Shown here: positions 24,800 through 34,236 of the stretch, in pieces
Layout of the letters: each line of letters opens with the position of its first letter
Position numbering within the stretch: the first letter of the stretch is position 1
Assembly: GCA_003635315.1 (NCBI GenBank)
Contig: PYJD01000011.1
Span: 1 to 56,533, forward strand
Direction of reading: 5' to 3'
Length of the DNA: 56,533 bases
Origin: Candidatus Poribacteria bacterium
GTDB lineage: Bacteria; Poribacteria; WGA-4E; WGA-3G
Made by a program: the position numbers and the translations under genes
Notes under the pieces: generated by a model
Databases searched by the model: none
What the model was told of the DNA's origin: nothing
What the model saw: only the letters and a program-made list of their open reading frames with translations

Positions 24800-26236
24800 T
24801 TAATATGCCCGTGCAAAAATCGTGATTTCATTCGCTTCTGCACCACAGACAATGCACGCTCCCTCACCATCTGGTTGCTCCATCGGGATACATCGTATAG
24901 TTGCCTGTGTCTCTTCTTTGAACTTATCTTCACACGCAGCGTTTCCACACCACCATGCACGTGCAAAGCCGATCTCAACTATCTCCTTTAATGAATCGTA
25001 GTTTTCAGGTTCAAATGTGTTTGCATTTCGGAATTCCGTTGCACGTTTGAGCATATCAGACTGAATTGTCTCGAGCAATTGCGTAGCTGTTACAGCAACA
25101 TCTGAAATCGGAACGAAAGATTTCCCTTCTTTACCTGGAATATCTCTACGAGCGAAAACCACCTGTTCATTTTCAATGTCGCGTGGACCTATCTCTATGC
25201 GAATCGGTACACCCTTTAATTCCCATTCATTGAATCGCCAACCGGGAGAATGTTCATACCGATCATCTACATAATATCGTATATCGCCCAATGTTTCACA
25301 AATAGCATTGACAGTTTGCGTAACAACCTGTTTTGTTTCTTCACTGTTTTTTGGTATGATAGGAACGATTACGAGTTGTGTAGGTGCAAGTCTTGGCGGT
25401 AAAACTAATCCTTGGTCATCCCCATGCGTCATTATGATTGCGCCGATCATACGCGTACTGACACCCCAACTTGTTGTCCAGCAGTGTTGTTGTTTCTGTT
25501 CTGCATCAAGGTATTGAATATCAAAGACTTTAGCGAAGTTCTGTCCAAGATCATGGGATGTACCTGATTGTAGTGCGCGCTTATCTCCCATCATTGCTTC
25601 AATTGTATAGGAGGTTAATGCCCCAGGGAACTTTTCACTATCACTCTTACGTCCGGGAATGACAGGTATTGCAGCTTCATTTACAGCAAAATCGGTATAT
25701 ATGTCCAGAATACGTAAAGTTTCCTCTTCGGCTTCTTCATGGGTAGCGTGTGCGGTATGACCTTCCTGCCAGAAAAATTCCATTGTACGTAGGAATAGAC
25801 GGGGACGAAGTTCCCATCGTACTACATTTGCCCATTGATTAATTAGAACGGGTAGATCTCGGTAAGATTGTATCCATTGACTATACATGTATCCGATAAT
25901 CGTTTCTGATGTTGGACGTACAACAAGGGGTTCATCTAATTTTTTACCACCACCATGTGTAACAACAGCGAGTTCAGGTTTAAATCCTTCAACGTGTTCT
26001 GCTTCTTTTTCTATGAAACTCATAGGAATAAAGAGCGGAAATGCCGCGTTTTGATGACCAGTCGCTTTAAACCGAATATCAAGTTGTTCTTTGACGTTTT
26101 CCCATAGGGAGAAACCGTATGGACGAACAACCATACATCCACGAACTGGCGTATAATCCGCCATTTCGGCTTGACGGATGACTTGTGTATACCATTTTGA
26201 GTAATCTTCACTGCGAGGTGTAATTTTATCAAACAT
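24800..26236 (-). CDS. proS: Prolyl-tRNA synthetase, archaeal/eukaryotic type
   Basis: Charges tRNA-Pro. 478 residues, the short form without the bacterial editing insertion: catalytic core with ITPRSEDYSKWYTQVIRQAE near the start, class II motif 2 (WELRPRLFLRTMEFFWQEGH, 137-156), motif 3 (VSTRMIGAIIMTHGDDQGLV, near 262-281), an anticodon-binding domain, and a C-terminal zinc-binding-like domain with Cys-rich segments (WCGNAACEDKF; GEGACIVCGAEA) and a terminal Tyr. These mark the archaeal/eukaryotic-type enzyme. It lies 39 bases downstream of pgk. Confidence 0.96.
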   Translation of the reverse strand: MFDKITPRSEDYSKWYTQVIRQAEMADYTPVRGCMVVRPYGFSLWENVKEQLDIRFKATGHQNAAFPLFIPMSFIEKEAEHVEGFKPELAVVTHGGGKKLDEPLVVRPTSETIIGYMYSQWIQSYRDLPVLINQWANVVRWELRPRLFLRTMEFFWQEGHTAHATHEEAEEETLRILDIYTDFAVNEAAIPVIPGRKSDSEKFPGALTSYTIEAMMGDKRALQSGTSHDLGQNFAKVFDIQYLDAEQKQQHCWTTSWGVSTRMIGAIIMTHGDDQGLVLPPRLAPTQLVIVPIIPKNSEETKQVVTQTVNAICETLGDIRYYVDDRYEHSPGWRFNEWELKGVPIRIEIGPRDIENEQVVFARRDIPGKEGKSFVPISDVAVTATQLLETIQSDMLKRATEFRNANTFEPENYDSLKEIVEIGFARAWWCGNAACEDKFKEETQATIRCIPMEQPDGEGACIVCGAEANEITIFARAY

Positions 26237-26275
26237 ATTTAGCTTTCAGTTTACAGTTAATAGTTATTAGACTGA

Positions 26276-27466
26276 TTATTTATCAGTTAATGCTGTGATG
26301 CCGGGTAAGGGTTTTCCTTCTAAAAACTCCAGTGAGGCGCCACCACCTGTAGAAACATGTGTGATTCTGTCTGCAACACCAGCTTGTTGGATTGCTGCGA
26401 CACAATCTCCACCACCGATAATACTCACTGTTTGTGAATCTGCGATTTGTCTTGCTATTTCAATTGTACCTTGAGCAAACTTTTCAAACTCGTAAACACC
26501 TAAAGGTCCGTTCCATACAACTGTTTTTGATGCTTGTATTCTTTCACCAAATGCAGCTACAGTTTTAGGTCCAATATCTAAACCTTGCCACCCATCTGGA
26601 ATAGCAGGTTCATCAACAACCTGAGTTTCTGTATCAGGATCAAATTCCCGACCGGTAATGTGGTCAATTGGAAGACTAACCTTATCAGAAAAACCTTCCT
26701 TTTTAATGAGGGATGCAGCGACATCAAGTTTCTCTGTCTCAACGAGTGAATTACCGATTGGTACACCCATAGCAGCAAGGAATGTGTAAGCCATACCACC
26801 TCCTATCAAAAGATGATCGACCTTATCCAGTAGATTTTCAATGAGTGTAATTTTATCCGATATTTTAGCACCACCAAGAATTGCGACATAAGGACGTGCG
26901 GGATCTTCAATACTCATGCTGAGATAATGAATTTCTCGTGCCATGAGTAATCCAGCAGCACACGTGTTCAGGTAGTGTGTTACACCTTCCGTTGATGCGT
27001 GTGCACGATGAGCCGTACCAAAAGCATCATTTACATATACATCTGCCAGAGCAGCGAGTTGCTTGGCAAAATTTGGATCATTATTTGTTTCCTCAGCATA
27101 GAATCGTACATTTTCAAGGAGAAGTATCTCACTATTTTCCAATAAGTCAACAGCCTTCTGAACAGATTCTCCAATGCAATCATCAACATGTTTGATCCGT
27201 ATTCCAAGTTTTTGGTTAAGAGCTGTAGCTATAGGTTCGGTTGAAAATTCTCTATTGTCTTCGTTTAATCCTATTTTTGGTCTCCCCAGATGAGTGATAA
27301 GAATTATCTTTGCATTTCGATGGAGTAGGTCTAATAGGGTTGGTAATGCAGCAGTAATACGAGTTTCGTCAGTGATTTTCCCGTCCTGGATTGGAACATT
27401 AAAATCCACACGTACAAGTACATGTTTATCCGTAACATCAATATCCGCTAATTCAAGTTTCGCCAT
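26276..27466 (-). CDS. pgk: Phosphoglycerate kinase
   Basis: Glycolytic and gluconeogenic enzyme that makes ATP from 1,3-bisphosphoglycerate. 396 residues, the usual bacterial length. Signature RVDFNVPIQDGKITDETRI (19-37), HLGRPK near 60-65, GGAKISDK near 198-205 and the C-terminal nucleotide-binding loop IIGGGDCVAAI are present. It is followed 39 bases later by proS, and the two genes probably share a transcript. No gap gene is adjacent. Confidence 0.97.
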   Translation of the reverse strand: MAKLELADIDVTDKHVLVRVDFNVPIQDGKITDETRITAALPTLLDLLHRNAKIILITHLGRPKIGLNEDNREFSTEPIATALNQKLGIRIKHVDDCIGESVQKAVDLLENSEILLLENVRFYAEETNNDPNFAKQLAALADVYVNDAFGTAHRAHASTEGVTHYLNTCAAGLLMAREIHYLSMSIEDPARPYVAILGGAKISDKITLIENLLDKVDHLLIGGGMAYTFLAAMGVPIGNSLVETEKLDVAASLIKKEGFSDKVSLPIDHITGREFDPDTETQVVDEPAIPDGWQGLDIGPKTVAAFGERIQASKTVVWNGPLGVYEFEKFAQGTIEIARQIADSQTVSIIGGGDCVAAIQQAGVADRITHVSTGGGASLEFLEGKPLPGITALTDK

Positions 27467-27689
27467 TGTTCTCTTTCTGTGTCTAATGTCCTAATACGAT
27501 ACAATGTTCCTTAAAATTTACCAATTTGAAGATATTGGATTTTGTAGACTCAACACTTACGTGCAGGCTAATCGGTATTGTGTTTTAGTTATACACTTAT
27601 ACCTATTACCTACCTTGTCATATTGTTAATGTGGTAGGACATTCTTATATGATTAGTCTATTCATTGTGATGTTCGTTCAAGAATATCT

Positions 27690-28874
27690 CTATAAGGTGT
27701 TTGCTGCGTTCACGGCAAGTTCAGCTGCTTCGGAGAGTCCTTCTGCTTGTAGCACATTTAAATCGGAATGATCTATAATCTGTTTTCCAAGTTCAACATT
27801 TGTACCCTCTAATCGAACGACAAGGGGAACATTGAGTTCGACCTGTTTTGCTGCATCAACAATACCCGTAGCAATGGTATCGCATTTCATAATACCACCG
27901 AAGATATTTACAAGAACAGCTTTAACATTTTCGTCTGCCAAGATCAACCTGAAAGCATGGGCAACTGCCTCCGCTGATGCACCTCCACCGACATCAAGAA
28001 AGTTTGCAGGTTCACCACCTTTTTGTTTTATTATATCCATTGTCGCCATAGCTAATCCGGCACCGTTTACCATGCACCCAATATTCCCATCGAGACGAAT
28101 ATAACTTAGACCAGATTCACTTGCCTCCAATTCACTTGGATCCTCTTCGTTGGGATCACGTAATTCAGCAATTTCAGGATTTCTCCAAAGAGAGTTATCA
28201 TCCAAGTTAACCTTGGAATCAAGTGCCACAATTTGTAAGTTATCTCCTTCACCTACTATTGCCAAAGGATTAATCTCAATCAGTGAACAATCACATTCCA
28301 CAAATGCATTGTAAAGAGAAGTAATCAATTCTGTTGCGTTTGGAATTATCTTTTGATATTCTTCGTCCACAATTAATTTGTATGCAAAGTTCCGTGCTTG
28401 GAAATTAGTCAGTCCAAATGCAGGATTGATAGAGGATCTAATGATCTTCTCTGGCGTATGTTCGGCAACTTCTTCTATATTGACACCACCCTCTTCACTA
28501 CCGATTAGTGTGAGTTGTGATGTTTCACGATCAAGTAGTATCGCAAGGTAGTATTCTTTATGTATTTCAGCTCCTTCAACAATTAAAACTGTGCTGACAA
28601 GTTTACCTTCCGGACCTGTCTGCGGTGTAACCAATTGCGTTCCTATCATTGATTCAGCGTGTTGTTTAACTTCAGCGACGGAGTGTGCAAGTTTTACCCC
28701 ACCACCTTTGCTACGTCCACCTGCGTGAATTTGTGCTTTGACAACATATTGTGGACAATTCATTGTATTGGCAATGGATTCTGCTTCTTCGGGTGTTTCT
28801 GCAACTTGACCAGAAAGTGTCTTTACGCCAAAGGATTCTAAAATTTGTTTGGCTTGGTATTCATGTATGTTCAT
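27690..28874 (-). CDS. sucC: Succinyl-CoA ligase (ADP/GDP-forming), beta subunit
   Basis: The ATP-grasp subunit partner of SucD in the TCA cycle. 394 residues: N-terminal MNIHEYQAKQILESFGV, the ATP-grasp region with VVKAQIHAGGRSKGGGVKLA, LIEINPLAI (metal/nucleotide site), and the C-terminal ligase domain with FLDVGGGASAE and NIFGGIMKCD (contacts to the SucD phosphohistidine). It is divergent from the dioxygenase gene at 29126, with 251 bases between. Its separation from sucD by about 7 kb is unusual. Confidence 0.97.
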   Translation of the reverse strand: MNIHEYQAKQILESFGVKTLSGQVAETPEEAESIANTMNCPQYVVKAQIHAGGRSKGGGVKLAHSVAEVKQHAESMIGTQLVTPQTGPEGKLVSTVLIVEGAEIHKEYYLAILLDRETSQLTLIGSEEGGVNIEEVAEHTPEKIIRSSINPAFGLTNFQARNFAYKLIVDEEYQKIIPNATELITSLYNAFVECDCSLIEINPLAIVGEGDNLQIVALDSKVNLDDNSLWRNPEIAELRDPNEEDPSELEASESGLSYIRLDGNIGCMVNGAGLAMATMDIIKQKGGEPANFLDVGGGASAEAVAHAFRLILADENVKAVLVNIFGGIMKCDTIATGIVDAAKQVELNVPLVVRLEGTNVELGKQIIDHSDLNVLQAEGLSEAAELAVNAANTL

Positions 28875-29125
28875 TTTAAGTAGTGTGATAATAATTCTTT
28901 CGGTATTAATACCAGTATGTAGAATGGATAATTTTGGTTAGTTTTACCCTATGAATTATAGCACGATTGAGGATTATTTTCAAGGAGTGTGTATAGATAA
29001 ATGCTCCATTTCTGCTTGTTTACAGTATATTTTAATGCTATTATAAACGACAAATTGTATATTGATTGTATGGTTGATGAGATCACATTTCTACCTAATT
29101 TTACCAAGTTATTGAAGGTAAATAT

Positions 29126-30007
29126 ATGAGATTAACACAAGAACAGAAAGATACCTATCGTGAACGGGGTGTTCTGGTTGTAAATGACGCGTTGACGGAT
29201 GAAGATACTCAACCAGTGATTACAGAAATTGAGGATTGGATTTCAGAACGTGCTGATACATTATTACAGGATGGAAAAATTGAAGACCTATGTGAAGATG
29301 AACCCTTTGATAGACGATTTGCCAAACTCCTTACACAGTCTGGGGAGATAACAAATGGCATGGACATCATGCATTATCGTGGTAAAGCGATCTTCGATTT
29401 CATGAGAAACGAGAATCTGCTGGATGTCATCGAAGGTATTGTTGGTCCAGAAATTACTTGTAATCCTATTCAGCACGTACGTGCGAAACCACCTGTAATT
29501 GATGGGAACGCGAGTTGGGCAGGTGGTGTGCCGTGGCATCAAGATGCCGGTGTTATGATGGAAGAAGCCGAAGGTTCGAATATTGTTACCTGTTGGTTGC
29601 CGTTGGGTGATAGCACAATCGAAATGGGTTGTCTTGAAGCATTACCCGGCGTTACCGAAGATATCGGTTATCTTACGCATCAAAAAGAGGGTGGAACAAT
29701 GATCATACCAGACCTTATGCCGGATACTGAACCGATGATGCTTGAATGCCATCGAGGAGACGTGATATTGTTAAGTCGTTTTACCCCACACCGTTCGCAA
29801 CCGAATAAGTCAGATCGGTGTCGATGGTCGTTGGATCTACGTTTTCAAACAACTGGTCATCATACAGGGAGAACTGCACATCCTGAATTTATTGTACGTA
29901 GTAAGAAGAAACCTGAAACTGTTCTAACAGATCATCAAGAGTGGTGTGATCTATGGGTAGATGCATTTGAAAATCCACGTGGTGTAGCAAAACATAGATC
30001 CATATAG
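29126..30007 (+). CDS. Phytanoyl-CoA dioxygenase (PhyH) family protein
   Basis: Fe(II)/2-oxoglutarate-dependent dioxygenase. 293 residues. The iron-binding triad is visible: His138 and Asp140 in PWHQDAG and His222 in TPHRSQP; Arg232 or Arg234 downstream may bind 2-oxoglutarate. The substrate cannot be told: this family hydroxylates very different small molecules. Large PhyH expansions are a recognised trait of Poribacteria. A second, diverged member is at 42902. It is followed by two secreted binding proteins. Confidence 0.92.
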   Translation: MRLTQEQKDTYRERGVLVVNDALTDEDTQPVITEIEDWISERADTLLQDGKIEDLCEDEPFDRRFAKLLTQSGEITNGMDIMHYRGKAIFDFMRNENLLDVIEGIVGPEITCNPIQHVRAKPPVIDGNASWAGGVPWHQDAGVMMEEAEGSNIVTCWLPLGDSTIEMGCLEALPGVTEDIGYLTHQKEGGTMIIPDLMPDTEPMMLECHRGDVILLSRFTPHRSQPNKSDRCRWSLDLRFQTTGHHTGRTAHPEFIVRSKKKPETVLTDHQEWCDLWVDAFENPRGVAKHRSI

Positions 30008-30127
30008 AGATAAACATAGGATTTGGCATCATATTGTAATTTGGTTATATATTGTATAAACGTAGTTGAATTGACCTGAAATGGAGACTTATTTTTCTCC
30101 GATATGTATACACTTAGGGGGTGTATT

Positions 30128-30880
30128 TTGTTTAGATTTATCAGTTATCTATTTACACTAATTCTCATTTTTGGTGTCAGCATGTTATCTTCAGCGGAAA
30201 TTACGAGTGATATGGTTGTCGCTGGATGGTTATTTGATGGTGATGCCAAGGATGTTTCCGGGAATGGTTTTGATGGTGAACTCAAAGGTGGGAAATTTGT
30301 TGAAGGTAAGATTGGTAAAGCCATCGAACTCAACGGATCAAGTGAATGGGTAGTCATTAATAAAAGAATGGGATCGTTTGAAGAGATGACTTTGGCTCAT
30401 TGGGTTAAATGTACAGGTAGAGAAAACGATTGGCGGACATTCTTTAACAATGCTGGTTGGAAAGGTGGAGATATTCATTACCAATTACATCCTAACAATA
30501 AAGTAGAATTTTCCATTAATGGGAATCCTGGTGGTAACGATACATTTGCAGACTTCGCAGTAGTTGGAGGTGAGTTAAATAAATGGATTCACATTGCAAC
30601 GGCTTATAGTGCGACAGAAAAGAAGATCCGTTTTTATATTAACGGAGAACTTAATGCTGAGCGCGACTGGGGTGGTAATCCTGGCGTTCTTGACCCGGGT
30701 AAAATCGGATCTTGGGATGGACAACGGCATTGGCAAGGTATGTTTGACGAATTCATCGTTTTCAATACTGTGTTAAGTGAGGATGATGTTAAGGCTCTCA
30801 TGAATGATGGACTTGAAAGTGGTCTTGCTGTTGATGCAAAAGAAAAAATAGCTGTTACATGGGGTAGTCTTAAGGGGTAG
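30128..30880 (+). CDS. Secreted LamG-domain protein
   Basis: A TTG start at 30128 is preferred: AGGGGG lies 6-7 bases before it and translation from there gives a clean signal peptide (FRFISYLFTLILIFGVSMLS followed by SA). An ATG at 30104 is the alternative. The mature part is one LamG fold (VAGWLFDGDAKDVSGNGFDG; WIHIATAYSATEKKIRFYIN; FDEFIVFNTVLSEDDVKALM). It ends DAKEKIAVTWGSLKG, a tail shared with the proteins at 21034 and 31254. A 12-bp hairpin follows the stop. Probably binds glycans or other surface ligands. Confidence 0.87.
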   Translation: MFRFISYLFTLILIFGVSMLSSAEITSDMVVAGWLFDGDAKDVSGNGFDGELKGGKFVEGKIGKAIELNGSSEWVVINKRMGSFEEMTLAHWVKCTGRENDWRTFFNNAGWKGGDIHYQLHPNNKVEFSINGNPGGNDTFADFAVVGGELNKWIHIATAYSATEKKIRFYINGELNAERDWGGNPGVLDPGKIGSWDGQRHWQGMFDEFIVFNTVLSEDDVKALMNDGLESGLAVDAKEKIAVTWGSLKG

Positions 30881-30935
30881 ATTGAAACGGAACTTTTCAA
30901 GATAACCCATTCTATACAAAAGCAAGAAATAAACT

Positions 30936-30968
30936 ATTTAGGTGCGGTGTTAATTTCCGCACCTAAAT
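30936..30968 (+). terminator. Perfect hairpin after the LamG gene
   Basis: ATTTAGGTGCGG (30936-30947) pairs perfectly with CCGCACCTAAAT (30957-30968), loop 9. It has no strong T-run on the plus strand, so termination is likely but not certain. It lies 55 bases after the LamG stop. Confidence 0.55.
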
Positions 30969-31030
30969 ATTGTAAAGAAAAAATATATCGTAACTCCTCA
31001 ACATACTTCAAATTCTATCGGCACAAAGTT

Positions 31031-31219
31031 ATGAATAAAATACTACTGATTGTTGTGGGCATAATAATTGCTCTAATTTGTGTTGCTATCTTTATAGAAA
31101 TTATCAAGGTGCTATTTGGTATAGCAAGCTTCATATTTGGAACTGTTATTTTACTATCGTTATTCGTAATTACGGTTGGCGGTGCGTATTTAATTCTTCG
31201 GAAGATATTCCAAGGATGA
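31031..31219 (+). CDS. Small membrane protein, two transmembrane helices
   Basis: 62 residues from the Met at 31031. Two strongly hydrophobic helices (about 4-24 and 30-56) are separated by FIEIIKVLF and ended by LRKIFQG. An upstream in-frame extension overlaps the hairpin at 30936-30968 and is unlikely. No ribosome-binding site stands out. No recognised family. It is followed 34 bases later by the CBM9-like gene. Confidence 0.5.
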   Translation: MNKILLIVVGIIIALICVAIFIEIIKVLFGIASFIFGTVILLSLFVITVGGAYLILRKIFQG

Positions 31220-31253
31220 CTGCCGATATAACAATTTACAAAGGACTAATTTT

Positions 31254-32039
31254 ATGAAAACATATTATCGATCAATTGACTCTATTAGGTGTATATTATC
31301 ACTTTTAATCACACTTATTTTAACTGTTAGCATAACAAATGTATCTATTGCAAAACGCGAAAAAGAGTATGTAGCAAAACAGATTGATAACATTAAAATT
31401 GATGGTAAACTCAATGAATGGGTTAATGCTGAGGTTGTAAATTTTGATCAACTTAAAGATGTAGGTGTCGAATTACCAAAAGCGAGTGATTTTTCAGGTA
31501 ATGGACGAGTAGCTTGGAGTGCCAATGACCCTACTCGTATTTACTTTGCTGTAGAAATCACCGATGATAAACTACAAGATATTAATCCAGATAATGCGAG
31601 GTGGTGGGAAGATGATAGTGTTGAGTTTATGTTTGATTTTGATAATGAGATGGTTAGAGCTGCGCTGGTACAGTGGACACTTGGAGCGAACGGGAAGGAT
31701 CATTCTGCTGCGGCTTCACGCGAAAATACAGAATGGGTGTTGATAAGAGAAGGAACAAAATACACATACGAAGTTGCCATTGATGCAGCAGGACCACGCG
31801 GACCAAACCCTGGGAACGCCAATGCAGGCAAGGATTTCAAAGCTAAAGATGGATTGACCATTGGATTAAGTTTCCATATGAATGACTGTGAAAACGGACA
31901 ACGCCAACACCAGATCGGCTGGATTGCAGGTCAAGCATGGGATGCCCTTGCCTATGGAGACCTTACTTTTGATAAAGAATCTTTAGATGTAGAACCCTCA
32001 GGTAAACTTGCTCTGACATGGGGTGCGATCAAGAGATAA
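31254..32039 (+). CDS. Secreted CBM9-like sugar-binding protein
   Basis: 261 residues: N-terminal signal segment (about 1-32, with LLITLILTVSITNVSIA), then a carbohydrate-binding family 9-like domain (about 40-240): IDNIKIDGKLNEWVNAEVVN, RVAWSANDPTRIYFAVEITD, WEDDSVEFMFDFDN and TYEVAIDAAG are the typical strands of this DOMON/CBM9 fold. The end, PSGKLALTWGAIKR, repeats the tail seen in the two LamG proteins. Likely displayed or released outside the inner membrane to bind glycans or heme-like ligands. Confidence 0.88.
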   Translation: MKTYYRSIDSIRCILSLLITLILTVSITNVSIAKREKEYVAKQIDNIKIDGKLNEWVNAEVVNFDQLKDVGVELPKASDFSGNGRVAWSANDPTRIYFAVEITDDKLQDINPDNARWWEDDSVEFMFDFDNEMVRAALVQWTLGANGKDHSAAASRENTEWVLIREGTKYTYEVAIDAAGPRGPNPGNANAGKDFKAKDGLTIGLSFHMNDCENGQRQHQIGWIAGQAWDALAYGDLTFDKESLDVEPSGKLALTWGAIKR

Positions 32040-32104
32040 GTGTTCCAGTCAAACTTGTAAATTTGAACTATTCATAGCATAACCCATGTGCATACAATTT
32101 TCTA

Positions 32105-32216
32105 ATATCATTTCTATTAATTTCTGTCTCATTACCTATAGTTTGAAATGAAGCGTAATTTAGCACAAACTAACAGTTTATGCTACAAGAGAGACTTTAT
32201 ATATCAGAAATGGTAT
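32105..32216. repeat. ATACC-TIR element, copy B3 (inverted)
   Basis: 112 bases: ATATCATTTCTATTAATTTC at the left, ATATATCAGAAATGGTAT at the right, with the internal hairpin TAGCACAAACT AAC AGTTTATGCTA toward the right. Reverse-complemented, it aligns end to end with copy B1 at 3113-3224. Confidence 0.75.
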
Positions 32217-32288
32217 ATTACCTATTTGGAAGTGTCTGGAATTTGAGCTGCCTCTTAACGATACAAACTCTCTAAATGAGAATACACA

Positions 32289-33125
32289 ATGTATAATCTT
32301 AACGGTAAAGTTGCTTTGGTTACAGGTGCTGGCGGTAAAAACGGTATTGGTCGTGCAATTGCAACCCGTTTAGCAAAAGAAGGGGCGGATATTGCTGTTA
32401 ATGATCTTATCGAGCATCCTTATGCTGCTGATGACACAGAGTGGAGAGGATTGCCGGCTGTGGTTAGTGAAATCGAAGCCATCGGTAGGAAAGCTATCAG
32501 TGTTGTTGCAGATGTTTCCAATGCTGAACAAGTATTGGAAATGGTTGACAGAACTGTCACTCATTTCGGCAAAATAGATATCCTTGTGAATAATGCTGGG
32601 ACGAAGGCGGGGAAGGATCGGGTACCTGTAGTAGACCTATCTGAAGAGGATTGGGATAGAGTTCAAAACGTCAATGTAAAAGGAGTATTTCTCTGTTGTC
32701 GAGCAGTGGCACGACATTTGATCAAACAGGAGACAGGAGGTAAGATAATTAATCTCTCTTCTATCACTGGTAAACAAGGTTCTGCAAGTTATGCAGCCTA
32801 TTGTGCATCTAAATTTGCTGTGATCGGATTTACTCAATCACTTGCTCATGAACTTGCCCCTTATCAAGTGAATGTGAATGCAATCTGTCCAAGTCTTGTG
32901 GATACGGAACGTGTGGCACATTTAGCAGCTGCGATGATGCCAGATGATCTTTCTGCTGAAGAACAACGAGCGGAGTTTGCACGTCGTTCTGAGTCGATTG
33001 TACCTTTAGGTAGACTAGCAAAAGGTGCGGATGTTGCTAATATGGCAGCTTTTCTTGCCTCTGATGAATCCTCCTATATGACAGGATTATCTATCACTAT
33101 ATCAGGTGGATTAGTGATGTCTTAG
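32289..33125 (+). CDS. Short-chain dehydrogenase/reductase (SDR)
   Basis: 278 residues, classical SDR fold: NAD(P)-binding VTGAGGKNGIGRAIA (11-25), NNAG (101-104), catalytic Ser158, Tyr171 and Lys175 (YAAYCASK). An insertion at 43-56 (HPYAADDTEWRGLP) after beta-2 is unusual for the smallest SDRs. The substrate is unknown; probably a sugar or alcohol oxidoreductase, given the sugar isomerase and glycan-related genes downstream. It is a separate transcription unit or the first gene of one that continues at 33427, about 300 bases later; that gap holds no gene or clear structure. Confidence 0.92.
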   Translation: MYNLNGKVALVTGAGGKNGIGRAIATRLAKEGADIAVNDLIEHPYAADDTEWRGLPAVVSEIEAIGRKAISVVADVSNAEQVLEMVDRTVTHFGKIDILVNNAGTKAGKDRVPVVDLSEEDWDRVQNVNVKGVFLCCRAVARHLIKQETGGKIINLSSITGKQGSASYAAYCASKFAVIGFTQSLAHELAPYQVNVNAICPSLVDTERVAHLAAAMMPDDLSAEEQRAEFARRSESIVPLGRLAKGADVANMAAFLASDESSYMTGLSITISGGLVMS

Positions 33126-33426
33126 TAGTGATTCTGTCTACCCTTACCTCCTTTTATCATATTTTCAAAAACAAGAAATTTTCATATATTGGTTCCGATT
33201 ATATACATCCTTTACGACATTATTTGGAACCATACACAATTTCATTGATTGAGAATCATTCTGTGGCTGGGATTTGCTGGGAAACTGTATATGCCAAGGT
33301 GGGATTAAATCCTGTATAGTGGATCACACCAAAATGCGCATTTGGTATTCGTTTGGAAACTGATACAATCTTGACATAAAGGAATAAACTGATTAGAATT
33401 GACTAAAACTGGGATTGGAGAGATAT

Positions 33427-34236
33427 ATGAAACTTGCTATATGCAACGAAATGTTTGAAGATTGGAAAATTGAAGATGTTATAACTTACGCTGCTGAACT
33501 CGGTTATGATGCAGTGGAAATTGCCCCTTTTACATTGGCAGATTCTGTATTGGATATTAGCGAAGCAGAAAGAAATAGTATACGGAAGTCTGCTGAAGAT
33601 GCAAAAATTGAAATTGCTGGACTGCATTGGCTCCTTGTATCGCCAGAAGGACTTTATATAAACCATCCAGATGCGGATATACGTCAAGAGACACGTGAAT
33701 ATCTTCTTGCTCTCATAGAACTATGTGCGGATTTAGATGGTCGTATTTTGGTTTTCGGCTCACCAAAACAACGGAGTGTCATGGAACCACTTTCATTCGA
33801 TGAGGCATGGGATTACGCAAAGGATACTTTTGCTGCTGGTGCAGAACTTGCAGGTGAAAAAGGGGTTATCTTATGTATGGAACCGCTATCCAGTGATCAA
33901 ACAGATTTTATTACAAATCCTGACACAGCTGTTGATATGGTGAAGGCTGTAAACCACCCAAACTTCCAAATGATATTGGATGTATGTAGCACTGCAAAAG
34001 AGGGATTGGATATGCCGACACAGATACGGAACTGTGCTGAACATGTGGCACATTTTCATTCAAATGATGATAACGGATACCTACCCGGATCAGGAAATGT
34101 AGACTATCCCCCCATAATTGAGGCATTGAAAGAAATCGATTATACTGGCTATGTCTCAACAGAGGTGTTTGATTTCACTCCTGATCCTAAAACCATTGCT
34201 AAACGTAGTATTGATTTCTTGAGAACTCTTATATGA
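33427..34236 (+). CDS. Sugar phosphate isomerase/epimerase (xylose-isomerase-like TIM barrel)
   Basis: 269 residues from 33427 (GGAGAG 6-7 bases upstream; another Met 12 bases upstream lacks spacing). AP-endonuclease-2/xylose-isomerase-like barrel: MKLAICNEMFEDW at the start, the metal-ligand Glu in CMEPLSS (near 156), Asp and His in ILDVCST and AHFHSND (near 182-215), and STEVFDF near the end (Glu 246 region). Typical of inositol, hydroxypyruvate or sugar epimerases; the substrate is not known. Its stop overlaps the next start (ATGA), so the two proteins are translationally coupled. Confidence 0.9.
   Translation: MKLAICNEMFEDWKIEDVITYAAELGYDAVEIAPFTLADSVLDISEAERNSIRKSAEDAKIEIAGLHWLLVSPEGLYINHPDADIRQETREYLLALIELCADLDGRILVFGSPKQRSVMEPLSFDEAWDYAKDTFAAGAELAGEKGVILCMEPLSSDQTDFITNPDTAVDMVKAVNHPNFQMILDVCSTAKEGLDMPTQIRNCAEHVAHFHSNDDNGYLPGSGNVDYPPIIEALKEIDYTGYVSTEVFDFTPDPKTIAKRSIDFLRTLI

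Noticed and set aside
33128..33319. Open frame of 63 residues after the SDR gene
   Set aside because: No ribosome-binding site and no recognisable features; the gap appears empty.
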